A DNA stretch of 64,000 bases, taken from the NCBI GenBank assembly GCA_009363875.1, contig CM018694.1, positions 26,359,415 to 26,423,414 on the forward strand, in the 5' to 3' direction. Source of the stretch: Mikania micrantha. Taxonomy: Eukaryota; Streptophyta; Magnoliopsida; Asterales; Asteraceae. This document shows positions 21,706-32,400 of the stretch, piece after piece. The stretch's first letter is position 1. Every line of letters starts with the position of its first letter. The translations under genes were made by a program, and so were the position numbers. The notes under the pieces were generated by a model. It did no database searches and was not told the origin of the DNA. It worked only from the letters and a program-made list of their open reading frames with translations.

Positions 21706-23580
21706 TTAATCAAAACCTATTAGTTTGAGTGAGGCAAACATATGGTGCAAGCGAGCTGTATCGAATGGTTTAGTGAAAAGATCTGCCAGATTGTCATCTG
21801 TGTGGACCTTTTCAAGATGGATCAATTTACGTTCGAAACAATCCCGGATTAAGTGAATCCAGATGTCAATATATTTAGTTTTGGAATTTTGTACTGGATT
21901 CTTGACAATCTGTAGAGCTGCTTCATTACCACAGTATATAGGAGAGTCCTGAAAATTAAAATCGTAATAAAGAAGCTGCTGTTGCATCCAGATGACCTGA
22001 GAACATCAACTGGAGGCAGTGACATACTCAGCTTCTGCAGTCGACGTTGACACGGTTGTCTACTTCTTGCACTGCCACGAGACGAGGCGATCTCCTACGT
22101 ACTGACATCGACCTATGGTTGACTTCCTGTCTACATTGCAACCACCAAAATCACTGTCAGAGTAAGCAAATAAATGGAACTCAGAATTCTTAGGATACCA
22201 CAAACCGAGACGAGGTTTCCCAACAAGGTAGCGAAAGATCCTCTTGACAACAATCAGATGGGAAGCCTTCAGATTCGCCTGATATCTAGCACACTAACAT
22301 ACAGGAAACATAATGCCTGGTCTGCTTGTGGTCAGGTACATCAGTGAACCAATCATAGATCTGTAAAGATGTTGGTCAACATCTTCACTATCTGAATCCG
22401 AAGTCAGAACACGACATGTAGCCATAGGAGTGGAGGCGGACTTTAAGTCCAACATGTTGAACTTGGTGAAAATGTCAGTGACGTACTTGCCCTGTTGAAT
22501 CAGCACACCCTTTGGATCTTGCCTTACATGACGACCTAAGAAAAAGTTCATCTCCCCCCATTGCGCTCATCTCAAACTTCTTCATCCTGGCCTCAAACTC
22601 TTTACACAGCACCAAAATCGTGGAACCGAATACAATGTCATCCACATAGATCTAGACAAGTATCAGGTCATCCTTCTCTTTGTGAACGAACAGTGTCTGA
22701 TCGATGGCTCCATGGGTATATCCATTTGCTAGCAGATGATCCATAAGTGTTGCATATCATGCTCGCGATGCTAGATGAAGACCGTACAGGGTTTAATCTA
22801 GCTTGTAGACATGGTCAGGACACTGTGAATCCTCGAACCCCGGGGGTTGACATACATAAATTTCTTCCTTGACCTTTCCATACAATAAAGCATTCTTCAC
22901 ATCCATCTGATAAACTATGAAGTTCATGTAGGAAGCATAGGCCAAGAAGATGCGGATAGCTTCAAGTCTTGCGACCGGCGCAAAGACCTCCTCATAGTCA
23001 ATACCCACATGTTGGTAGAAGCCCGAATCATCTCTCTTGTTTCCGAAGACCCATCTGGTTCCGATTGGCAGTTTCCCCTTGGGCAACGGAACCAGATTCC
23101 ACACCTGGAGCTTCTGAAAACTGCATCAATTCTTCTTGCATCGCTTCAACCAAGCTTGACTCCTTAAGAGCCATCTTGACGTTCTTGGGTTCTACCTGCG
23201 ACATAAAGAAGGAATATAAACAAGAATTAATTGGACCTGATTGACTGCGTGTGATAGTTCCTTCAGGTAAGGCGATTTGAGCTGGAATAGATCTCCTCCT
23301 AGTAAGAACTCCTTCCAAAAGAGGTCTAATGATGTTCTCCACAGGGTGATTCTTTTATATGCTTGAAGTAGGTACTTCCTCCACAACTAGATTGTCAAGC
23401 AGGTTGCTGATGTAAGTTAGCTGATCTTCACTAGAGGAACCAGTGTTGTCAGTGGGAGCGGTTTCACTGGCATCAGCTCCAATATCCACACAATGTTCCT
23501 CAGGGATAAAGTCTGAGAACAATGGATTGTTAAACATCTGGTGAGAAGAATATGAGGTTTGATTCGCCTCCGGAGTTGGT
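21706..23580 (-). pseudogene. pol: Ty1/copia reverse transcriptase and RNase H (element C3)
   Basis: Read right to left. A Ser/Glu-rich linker (23355-23580) and DNA shared with the IN-RT junction come first. RT begins with QEELMQFSE and MWNLVPLPKGKLPIGTRWVF, then GIDYEEVFAPVARLEAIRIFLA and YQMDVKNALLYG, the catalytic Asp region. Further on are MNFFLGRHVRQDPKG and YRSMIGSLMYLTTSRP. RNase H ends with SKTKYIDIWIHLIRD and DDNLADLFTKPFD, stop at 21706. Stops and frameshifts break it near 23100-23040, 22780-22560 (the YVDD region, legible as DDIVFGST in another frame) and 22290-22000. The palm order and the closing ADxxTKP motif are diagnostic of copia. Inactive copy. Confidence 0.9.
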
Positions 23581-23995
23581 TCAGCAGACTAAGAAGTCAC
23601 AGGAATGACAAATCCGGGCTTCAAGATAAGACGCTCTTTTTATGTGAAGTGTGTTGAAAAACTCTTGTCACAAATATGAGAGACACTCAACAAGTTGTGG
23701 TTGAGTTCTTCAACATAGTATACATCCTCACAACTTAGAGTTCCATTTGTAACTATGTCCTTCATACTGATCTTCCCATATTTGTCTCCACCGAACAAGA
23801 CGTAACCCCCGTTAAACAGTGTGACTTCGTGTAACTAAGAAAAATCCCCAGTCATATGCCAGGAACAACCACTGTCCACATACCAAACATTCTTCAGCTT
23901 ATTTGGTCGTCCTTGCATGGTACACACATTTAGTGAGAAACATGTACCCAAATCATTACAGATTTAGGTACTTTTGGAACTTTGGGGTTTTCTTG
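23581..23995 (-). pseudogene. pol: Copia protease and pre-integrase segment; integrase absent (element C3)
   Basis: Minus-strand reading gives NVWYVDSGCSWHMTGDFSQL, the copia protease/pre-integrase block with the active-site Asp in DSG, then GGDKYGKISMKDIVTNGTL and LLSVSHICD, which normally precede the zinc finger of integrase. Instead of HxH..CxxC and the DDE core, the sequence passes straight to ILKPGFVIP and then to the IN-RT linker at about 23590. About 1 kb or more of integrase is therefore missing, a deletion that alone would prevent self-integration. Confidence 0.75.
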
Positions 23996-25460
23996 TTCTT
24001 CTCTTAGATTTGTCTGACTTGGCCCTCACATTCACGGTTTTGATTCCACTGCCATAATCAATTGGTTTTAAGTGAGGTTTCACCTATGGCTTATTCTTCC
24101 ATTGTGGCTTACTTTTAGATTTGGAAACATTTGATTTTTGTTTATGAAAACCAGATTGATTTTGTTTTGTTGATTAGCCCTTTTGGCAGTGGGATGATTC
24201 TGAGTCATCTTCTAAGGTTTCACCCTAGGCTTGGAGGATTGGTCAGTCCTTATTGGTTTACTTGCAGGTTTAGCCTTGGGTGTGACCTTTTGATTCTTCC
24301 CATAGAAGAATTCAGTAGGTCGGTGCAGATAGTGTCTTGCAATGTGGCATGGTCTTCCACATGCATAGTAGCATACCTTGCCATGAAACTTTTTTTGGTC
24401 AAATGGTTTTACATCACAATCACTCTGACTAGAGGAAGAACTTGTGGAGGCTTGTTCCAATGACCTTGTTGGAACATAAGGTTCACAGTTAGGATTTAAC
24501 TTTGAACCCACCTCAGTACTAATTGTGGAATAAGGCTGGTTTACTTAATGTGTCAAAGGAGAAGAATCTGATTCCAAGACACATTTTTTTTACAATCATC
24601 ACTAGGTTTAACAAAATTAGTCTTAAAATTCTTAAAAATTTCATTAGGTTTGATGTTGATTGTTTCACATCTTCCAACAAAGTCAAATTTTGGAACAAAA
24701 TGTGATTTGCTAGATGAAGTTGAACAATATGTGCTCCAACTAGCCCTTCTTTCTTCCTCTTTCTCCCTTCGACCTGTAACACTTAAACTTTCTGCACAAA
24801 CCTCATGATTATCAGAACTATTTAAATCAGTCAAAACAAGATCTGCTGTAAGTGCACTGGTTTGCTAGAACCAGCGGTGAACTCACACCTTCGGTCTGAC
24901 TTCAACAGCAGATCATCAACAGACTTGTTGATTTTGGGCATGATGGAGTAATTGTGGTTAAATGGCGGTTTCACCTCAGTAAAACCAAGCCATATTGTCT
25001 CCTTTATCATGTTCTCAACATCAACCAATTTAGCCACCACATTACTTGCGTATTCAAATTTGTCAACTCTGATATTTGTTTTAGACAATTGAGTTTTAGC
25101 TTGTTCTAACCCTAAGGAGATCTCATTTTTCCGATGCCTGGTGTCCCGATAGTTAGACTCCTTGTCACTTAAAAGCACTTTTAATTTTGAAATATCAAGT
25201 CTTTCAGCGTCAAGTTTCTTTTTGAAAATTTCCTCATTTTTAAGAAATTCAAAATTGAAATATTTTAGCTTGGTGACTTCCTTGATTAGATCCTCATTGA
25301 GAGATCGATATTTAAAAAAAATTCAATGCAGGAACTAGAGCAAAGATTTTCTTTTACCTCATTGCATTTGTCATCAACCTCAGCCATGAACGCATGGCTC
25401 AATGTCACCTCCAGCTCCTACACCTGGTCACTACAGTCATAAGAGTCGGTCTCTTGCGTA
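23996..25460 (-). pseudogene. gag: Copia gag, C-terminal half (element C3), left of the B insertion
   Basis: Continues the gag that begins at 57461. Directly next to the B insertion it reads LVTQETDSYDCSDQ, matching onto GTSKAL at 56215 across the target duplication. Further on are a Glu/Lys-rich helical stretch, VKPPFNHNYSIMPKI, a block around NVSWNQILLL, and a second, damaged zinc knuckle near 24360 (CYYACGRPCHIARHY; the spacing and last Cys are changed). Frameshifts occur near 24830 and 24510, and stops at about 25420 and 24020. Gag would form the capsid and bind RNA. The double-knuckle arrangement (one knuckle on each side of B) is a plain reading of the two pieces. Confidence 0.75.
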
Positions 25461-25779
25461 ACTAGTGTAATCCCCAGGGTTTTCCGTTACGAATTCGAAT
25501 ATTGTAATCGAGTTTAAATCAAAGTCTCGAATGTTATTTGAAACACGTGTATTCAAAAAGAAATATAATTATATATAAAAGTCTATTTCATTTATATAGT
25601 AATACTAATAATAATAACCCGAGACATAATTTAAGCTTTTATAAATTTTATTTTATAAAAGTTAAAATTCTTTTAAACTTTAAGGAATTACAATAGGTTA
25701 TAATAAAATAATAAACATTTTATTAGTGAATAACCTATTTATAAAGTTATAAAATATATATACATATATAATATGTATA

Positions 25780-25915
25780 TATAATAATAAATAATAAATA
25801 ATAACAATAATAATAATAATAACAATAATGATAATAATGATAATAAAAAATAATAATGATAAAAATAATAATAAGAACAAAAATAATCATTATCATAATA
25901 ATAATAATCATAATA
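25780..25915 (+). repeat. AAT/AATGAT microsatellite in B 5' LTR
   Basis: Imperfect (AAT)n with AATGAT and AACAAT variants; the same tract in the 3' LTR lies at 52480-52615 with small copy-number differences. Low complexity only. Confidence 0.85.
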
Positions 25916-26744
25916 AGTTTCTATCTAACAAACAAATACATAAACTTTTTATAAAATAAAACTAAAGATATAAATAAAAGGTTTATAACTTTTAAAAGTA
26001 GCTTTTATAAACCTTTAAACATGAAATATCAAAGATAAAAATTTGAAGGGCTGAAATTGAATTTTTATAACCTTTACATGTGAGTATAAAAAAAAGTTAA
26101 AAGAGGAAATTAATTAAATCAGGAAGTAGGGGGCTGAAACTGTAAAAAGCCCAAACCCCTCTTTTCTTTCTCCTTCGCCCATCAGCCCACCCCCCGAGCT
26201 ATAGACCCGTTCGAGATCCGAAAGCCATCCAGCTCATACAACTCGTTTTAGATCAAATTAGGAATAGATTTAGGGGCTGATTGAATGCGTGATTCGTATC
26301 AAACGAACGAATAAATGAAATCAACACCAAATCATGGAGATTTGATCTCCATAAAACCGAAACAAGTGACCAAAATAGAGCTCGAACGAAACCACTATAA
26401 AATCCGAAACAAATACACTCTAAACCTTGCCCTAGTCTTCACGAACCTTTCTGGGTACATCAAATCGATTCACAAGCATTCTAAAGTCAGATTTGATTCA
26501 AGAACGCGACCGAAATCTCCATCCCACTCGAGCACCTTCGATTCCTAATCATTCCAGGTAATTCTTAGTTTCATTTCACTCGGTTTTATCAGTAGATCGA
26601 TGGCCCTGTCCTCTTTTGTTCGATTAGTTGCTATACAGAACGAATTTGGTCGAAACCCAAAATTAGGGTTCATGCGTTTTGGGGGCTGATTCTATGGACT
26701 GTATAAGGTTAATTCTGAACCGAAACCATCCAAAGAACTCGGTC

Positions 26745-26834
26745 TAGCCTGGTGGTGAACTATGATGCTTGGGCACACGAGACCCGAGTTCGAATCCTTG
26801 CGGGTGAAGCCAGAACCGGGTTTTGCCCATTTTT
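26745..26834 (+). promoter_or_regulatory. tRNA-like Pol III boxes A and B with T-run terminator (B 5' LTR)
   Basis: Box A-like TAGCCTGGTGG at 26745-26755, box B-like AGTTCGAATCC at 26787-26797, TTTT at 26821 and TTTTT at 26830. The box order and ~42 bp spacing match internal tRNA promoters. Kept in the 3' LTR (53446-53456 and 53488-53498) and, diverged, in LTR C (19264). Probably derived from a tRNA or SINE. Transcription is not shown. Confidence 0.6.
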
Positions 26835-27409
26835 AGTTTTTCCATCCTATTTTCTTTACAAAAACAATTATTAAGAATCTTAAAAACAAAATTTTAATAA
26901 TTTGTAATAAGAAATAAGTTACAGTAAAATGTTAAATTTCTTTTATTTAACTAAACTAAAAACCCTAACTAATCTTTTGTTATTCTTTAAAAATAATAAC
27001 TAAAATAATTTCTATAAAATACATAATAATTAACCTTTTATTATTATTTATTTTAAATAAAATAATTTATAAAATATATGTATGTTTACTTATCTTTTAT
27101 TGTTTTCACTAATAAAATGATTATTTTTCAAACAAATTTTATAATTTTAAATGCTTGTTTTATAAGACTAAGAATCTTTTTTTTTTAAAAAAAACAATTA
27201 AACAAGCAAAACCATCATTGTTCTAAAAACAAATATTCTATTAAAAAAGGCATTGAATTATTTTAAAATAAAATAAATGAAAACGCTTTTGTTTATATTT
27301 ATCTTGAATATACAATTTTCTTTACACAATTATTTTTAAAACATTAAACAATAAAAACAACAATAAAAGGATAGAAATTAGGATAAATTCAAACATCATG
27401 AGATATTCA

Positions 27410-27745
27410 AACATTTATTCAAAATCAATTAGGATATTTATTTGATTATTCAAAATCAATTTGAATATTTATTTATTCAAGATCAAATAAATAAATAAGT
27501 ATTAAAAAATCAATTAGGATAATTATTTATTTGGTTATTCAAAAATCAAATAAATAAATAATTATTCTAAATCAATTATGATAATTATTTATTTGATTAT
27601 TCAAAATCAAATAAACAAATGATTATTCAAAATCAATTAGGATATTTATTTGATTGTTTAAAATCAAATAAATAAATAATCATTTAAAAATCAATTAGGA
27701 TATTTATTTATTTAATTGATTAATAAATAAATAAATAATCCTAAA
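27410..27745 (+). repeat. AT-rich repeats, ATTCAAAATCAATTAGGATA type (B LTR)
   Basis: About seven units of AAAATCAATTAGGATATTTA and its near-complement AAATCAAATAAATAAATAAT alternate over 330 bp, so the tract can fold back on itself. Present in both B LTRs (54110-54430). Non-coding. Confidence 0.7.
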
Positions 27746-28711
27746 AGAAAACCATTCAAACTTAGATTTATTCAATTAGGACATCCATTAGGATACCATA
27801 GTGTTAGGATCTTGAACTTGAATTATAGAACGCTAAGACTTGTTACTCAAACTTTAGGTTGAGTAGATAGCTTGCTTCTCAATCATTATTCAAGGACTTG
27901 AAACTAGCTTAGCATCTTAACTGTGAGTTTCTTCACACTCCCTTTTACATTTTGTTTTTGGGATGTTACACATGTCTTATTCAAACTTTATTCAATCTAT
28001 TATTCATTCAATCTATGATGCAAGCCTTAGACTAGTTAGGTTTATGTGTTAGAGGCTAGGCTTATACAATGTGTTGATTCTATATGTGATTCTATGTGTG
28101 TTGCCAGTCAAGCAATCTAGTACTTAGTAGCCTAAGATGGTCAGATAGTATCTTCACAAAGGCTTTTGTCTTTGTGTGAAGAACGTGAAAACTGTTAGAC
28201 TATAGTTTGCATCCTTTTTAAAACTGTTAATTTATAGTATGTCCATACTTGAATTAACATGTTGTAAGGATACTTGTTTGGACACAAGCAATTGTTATTC
28301 ATTCATTCATTCATTCAAACTTGTATTCATGTTGTGCTTATGATACATATTCTAGTTAAACTATAGTTTGCATCTTTTTTATACTTATTACTTAAACTTA
28401 GTGTGTGAACTCACCAACTATGCAAATAGTTGACAAACTCTATTTTACATGTGTGACAGGATAAGGAAGCATGATGAAAACATAAGATAGGCTTAGTGAC
28501 CTAGTTTAAACTTTGAAACAATTGTATAGTCTTTCAATATAATAGTTTATTTATTTTGAATTCTTGTAATGATTATTTAAATGTTGGTTGAATGAATTGA
28601 TTATTATTAAATGGATGCGTTAAATATGAAACATTGTAATAGCACCATGAGCTAATGAACAGTCAAGCTCGCGCCACGACATATCACGCCGTTGGTCGGG
28701 GTGTGACAGAT

Positions 28712-28728
28712 TGGTATCAGAGCCATGG
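28712..28728 (+). other. Primer binding site of B (initiator tRNA-Met)
   Basis: TGGTATCAGAGCCATGG, a full 17 nt match to the usual tRNA-Met PBS, 3 bp after the LTR end. It shows that B could be reverse-transcribed despite having no genes of its own. Confidence 0.95.
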
Positions 28729-29129
28729 TTATAAATATCTAGATTATTAGAAAATGGTGGCCTAGACTATAACTAAGCTAACCCAAATATGAGTTATCTC
28801 ATATTTCACTTGTTTATTTATTACTTGCTTATGTGCTATATATGATGCGCTTATTCATTATGTGTTATACCTATTCATTATGTGTTATGTTATATTTGTT
28901 ACCATAGAGGAAATCCATAGTTGTTAATATGCCTTGCTTGCACTAGTTTGGAATGCCTTAGAGTAAGTTACTTTATATTATGGGATTACTTTGTTTAAGC
29001 AATTGCCTTAGTATTTGTTTTTAGGAGAAATCTATTCCAAACTCAAATACATGCAAACAACCTTTAGTTGATATGAATTCAACAATCATTAGGCTTAATG
29101 CCTAATATTATTCCTTAGAAAAAATAGGA

Positions 29130-29660
29130 ACTCTGTTATTGATTTTAAGATCCCGTTAGAACTAAAGTTTGTGAGGTGGATATGTATTAACTGGAAGAGT
29201 GTAGTACCGGTAGTTGGAAATCCTGTCTAGGAAAGCTATTCGTATAAATCCCCGATGTACTATGGGACCAGTCTAGCTTTCCTGGGGACTTCTGATGAGA
29301 GTACAATCACTTTTAGGCCAAAGCATATTATACCAAACAACTTACAAACTAAAATGATTCTAATATGTCACCCGGTACTCCATTGTGAATACCATTACTT
29401 ATGTTTTCAAATGAGTACAAAATGATTCTATCTGTTCAATTTTGATTAAAACCTCGTTAGAATTAAGTTTGTTAGGATGAGCATGTAGTAACTGGAAGGG
29501 TGAATACCGGTAGTGGAGACTCCTGTCTAGGAAAGCGATTCATAATCCCTGACGAGGGACCAGTCTAGTTTTCCTGGGGATTCTTAATGAGAGTATTTTA
29601 CCTATAGGCCAAAGCATGACACATCTTGCTAAAACATTAATTCTAATAAGTCAAAAAGTG
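29130..29660 (+). repeat. 300 bp direct duplication with a hairpin in each copy
   Basis: Two diverged copies offset by exactly 300 bp (CCTGTCTAGGAAAGC at 29222 and 29522). In copy 1, AGGAAAGCTA (29229-29238) pairs perfectly with TAGCTTTCCT (29274-29283). In copy 2 (29529, 29566) the stem is partly kept, with G-T pairs. Confidence 0.75.
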
Positions 29661-29739
29661 TCCAACTTGGATTCTACTCCCTAAAATTTATAATCTGATT
29701 CAAAATGATTTCAATACATTACTTCTACAATTCCAAATC

Positions 29740-30770
29740 TTATGATATCGTACTAGAGATTAGTGATGGTAATCCATCACTACATCTCACAAGCTATGAT
29801 GTCATTTCCTTTAATGAATAATAATATGTGTTATGATTCAAGAAAGTTAATAATGTCATACCTAATATTGTGATGGTGATACATCACTACATCTAAGAGT
29901 TATGATGTTATCTTTCTTGGATTAGTAATGTATATGTTATGAATCAACAACTCCTTTAAATCATACTCAAGATTCTATTTTCTTTTGTTGAATTATATAT
30001 TTGTTATGATTCATGAAAGTTATTAATATCATACCTAAAGATTTTAATGGTGATACATTACTACATCTAAAGGCAATGGTGTTACATTTCTTTGGATTTA
30101 TAATGAATATGTTATGATTCAGTACCTCCATGATTCATACTTGAGGATATTTATGGTGATTCATTATTATTCTCACGTGATATAATATCATCTATCTTTG
30201 TTATATGTTTCCTATGTTATGATTCAAGAAGTTAGTAACATTACATCTAAAAGTTGTGTTGGTGATACATTACAATATCAAAAGGTTATGGTGTTATTTT
30301 TCTTGGGTTAATAATGCCTATGTTTTAAGTTCTTAAACTTACATGATATCATACGTGAGATTTGTGATGGTGGTTCATTACTATGTCTCACATAATATGG
30401 TATCATCTCTCCTTGTTCTGTGTTAACTATATGTTATGATTTAACTAACATTAAACCTAAGATCAGTGATGGTGATATATCACTAAAAACTAAACGGTTA
30501 TGGTGTTATTTTCTTATGATGTATATTTTTATTCAATAAAATCAGTACTGTTGTACTTAAGAATTTTGATGGCGATTCATCACTAAAACTGAGAGGTCAT
30601 ACTATTGCATATTTTAATATTTGAACTCATGATTAGTGACTTGTCACTATATCTAAAAATTATAATATCATTTTTTTTATATAATTCATGATGACTATGT
30701 TATAATACTTTGAACTCAATAAAGATTTTATGCCTAAGATCACTGATGAATAATTCTAACACGTCATTGA
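29740..30770 (+). repeat. ~105 bp tandem array, about nine diverged units
   Basis: Landmark GATGGTGATNCATCACTA recurs near 29764, 29873, 30048, 30152, 30258, 30366, 30468 and 30568, mostly at 100-109 bp steps, followed by TATGNTGTTAT...TTCTT and TATGTTATGATTCA. The landmark is partly palindromic (GTGAT...ATCAC). No ORF. Confidence 0.75.
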
Positions 30771-31704
30771 GTAATCAAACCTGAAAAATTCTTTCCTATG
30801 TTTTAAACAAGTCATGATGATTTATGATTTACGATTTATGACTTCTCACTATATTTTGTATTTGTTTAAATCTCAATAAGGTGACATGTAACAACAGTGC
30901 CGAAACCGGTGCCGGAACAGTGATCGCAACAGTAGCATGAACAGTAAACGGACAAAAATTATATACATTCTATTCTATTTCATGTTCATATCAATAGTCA
31001 AAGTCATTTCATATTATCAAACAACAGGTTCATAAACATGTAGCAGAAACAAAGTTCAGAACAATGGTTCTTAAGTCAGGTAGTTATCTGGCAACCCCGA
31101 ACCATCATGGATTTATTTGTTAGGATTTATTAGGATAACACGTATGTGAGGATAAACAAAATAATACAATAACAGTTGTTGTTAAGGAATGCTAAACTGA
31201 CGAACTATTCGTATAGGTGACGATCTGTACGAATAGTTCCGATAGTTTGACGATCTGAATCGTTGATTGTAAAGTATACAACAAAAATCAGAAAGTGAAA
31301 CGTACGATCGTGTTCGTATAGTTAGCTTTTTGTACGAAAACGCGCGTAAGTGACGTTTTCTGATGAAACGAAAATGAAGACGATTCGAACGGTAATAAAT
31401 ATAAGGAAATAAAATGTTTCCTGTTTTACAATTTTGAAACTCATCATAAATAAATTAAAACGAAACTATTTTAATTTAGGCGTGTAAACCATCGTACGCA
31501 AATGAATAACAAAACGCGTAAAATTTATAAACTTCGATAAATAAATTAAGAAAATAACATTTAATATCATTACTAGAAATAACCACTTTCCAAACACATA
31601 AAATAAAGCCTTTTATTTAAATTTCGTAATTACATGTGTTACGATCCGGAACCGCGACGAAAACGCGAACCGAGCAAACGAAACGAACCCGAATACCCTC
31701 GGGG

Positions 31705-31712
31705 TATATAAA
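31705..31712 (+). promoter_or_regulatory. TATA box of A 5' LTR
   Basis: TATATAAA after CCCTCGGGG and before a CT-rich leader. In the 3' LTR the same place reads TATATGAA (39339), a one-base change. The CTCGGGG-TATA context also occurs in D and in the inverted LTRs, so this is the likely Pol II promoter, about 0.8 kb into a 4.4 kb LTR. Confidence 0.7.
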
Positions 31713-32113
31713 CGAGGAAAGAACCAAATTCTTTCATTTTTCAAGTTTCTCTCTCTCACTCTAAGATCTCACTTCAACTTTCAAGATTGAGCTCAAATCT
31801 CAACGGAATCGCAAGTTCTTGGTGTCCACGCGTAGCTAGGAACGAGCTCTACAAGGGAGTACAACAGATCGGAAGCTTTGGCCACTGAAATTTAAGGTAT
31901 GTAGCTTGAAACTTATGATAAAATAGGGTTTTCTAGTTTTTCACACACACCCACACACAACCGGTGTAAAACTCATCTTTGCACTCACACCCGACACCTT
32001 TTAGTGGTACGTTCGCATCACAACATGGTAGAACAGGCATGCAACGGGTTTACAAGTCGAGGAGGATGAAGTTGATGAAGATGAACCATACAGGTTCGTT
32101 ATAACCAACAGGT

Positions 32114-32400
32114 CGAACCCCACCCAGGTGGCCGAACCCTGCTGTCCTTTCCGACGAACCCTGGCGAACCCTTATATCGAGACACGAACCCTCAGGCCAC
32201 CACGAACCTTACACCTTGTTGGCGAGCCCTCACGAACCATGCGTGAACCTTGGACCAGTTTGTATTAGCCGAACCTTGCAGGTTACTCTTCTACTCACGA
32301 ACCTTTTGGGATTTTGTCGAACCCTCATGCATGGCTGGACACAGCCGAACCCTTGACTAACCTGCACGAACCTTGGCTGAATCAAGGCATCACCGAACCT
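32114..32400 (+). repeat. CGAACC word array in A 5' LTR
   Basis: CGAACC starts at 32114, 32133, 32155, 32165, 32185, 32203, 32233, 32270, 32298, 32318, 32346, 32367 and 32394, with variants at 32223 and 32244. Steps cluster near 10, 20 and 28 bp and linkers are unrelated. The same array is in the 3' LTR (39750-40030). Function unknown. Confidence 0.7.

Larger units (their letters stand above)
25466..28708 (+). mobile_element. 5' LTR of LARD-like gypsy element B
   Basis: 3,243 bp, TGTAATCCCCAGGG... to ...GGTCGGGGTGTGACA, followed 3 bp later by a PBS. ACTAG lies just before it (25461-25465) and again after the 3' LTR (56210-56214), a perfect 5 bp target duplication. The LTR holds an AATAAT microsatellite (25780-25915), a CT-rich leader (26155-26180), donor-like CAGGTAATTC (26555), Pol III boxes (26745-26797), TTTATTTGATTATTCAAAATC repeats (27410-27740), a hairpin (28415-28432) and acceptor-like GACAGG (28459). 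It contains the uninterrupted TTA site that carries a transposon in the 3' LTR. Confidence 0.95.
28709..30881 (+). other. Non-coding interior of B, left part
   Basis: 2.2 kb from the PBS to the insertion point of A. No gag or pol is seen in any frame. It holds a shared 16-mer after the PBS (28758-28773), a 300 bp direct duplication with hairpins (about 29130-29660), and a ~105 bp tandem array (29740-30770). Position and LTR context show that it is the interior of a non-autonomous element. Confidence 0.82.

Noticed and set aside
25698..25880. Ile/Tyr-rich hydrophobic ORF
   Set aside because: Translation of the AAT microsatellite; no real protein expected.
26315..26548. 77-residue ORF kept in both B LTRs (also 53016-53249)
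   Set aside because: Both copies are alike because the LTRs are young duplicates of each other; the composition and lack of any motif give no support for a protein. It ends just before the donor-like site, so a leader ORF cannot be fully excluded.
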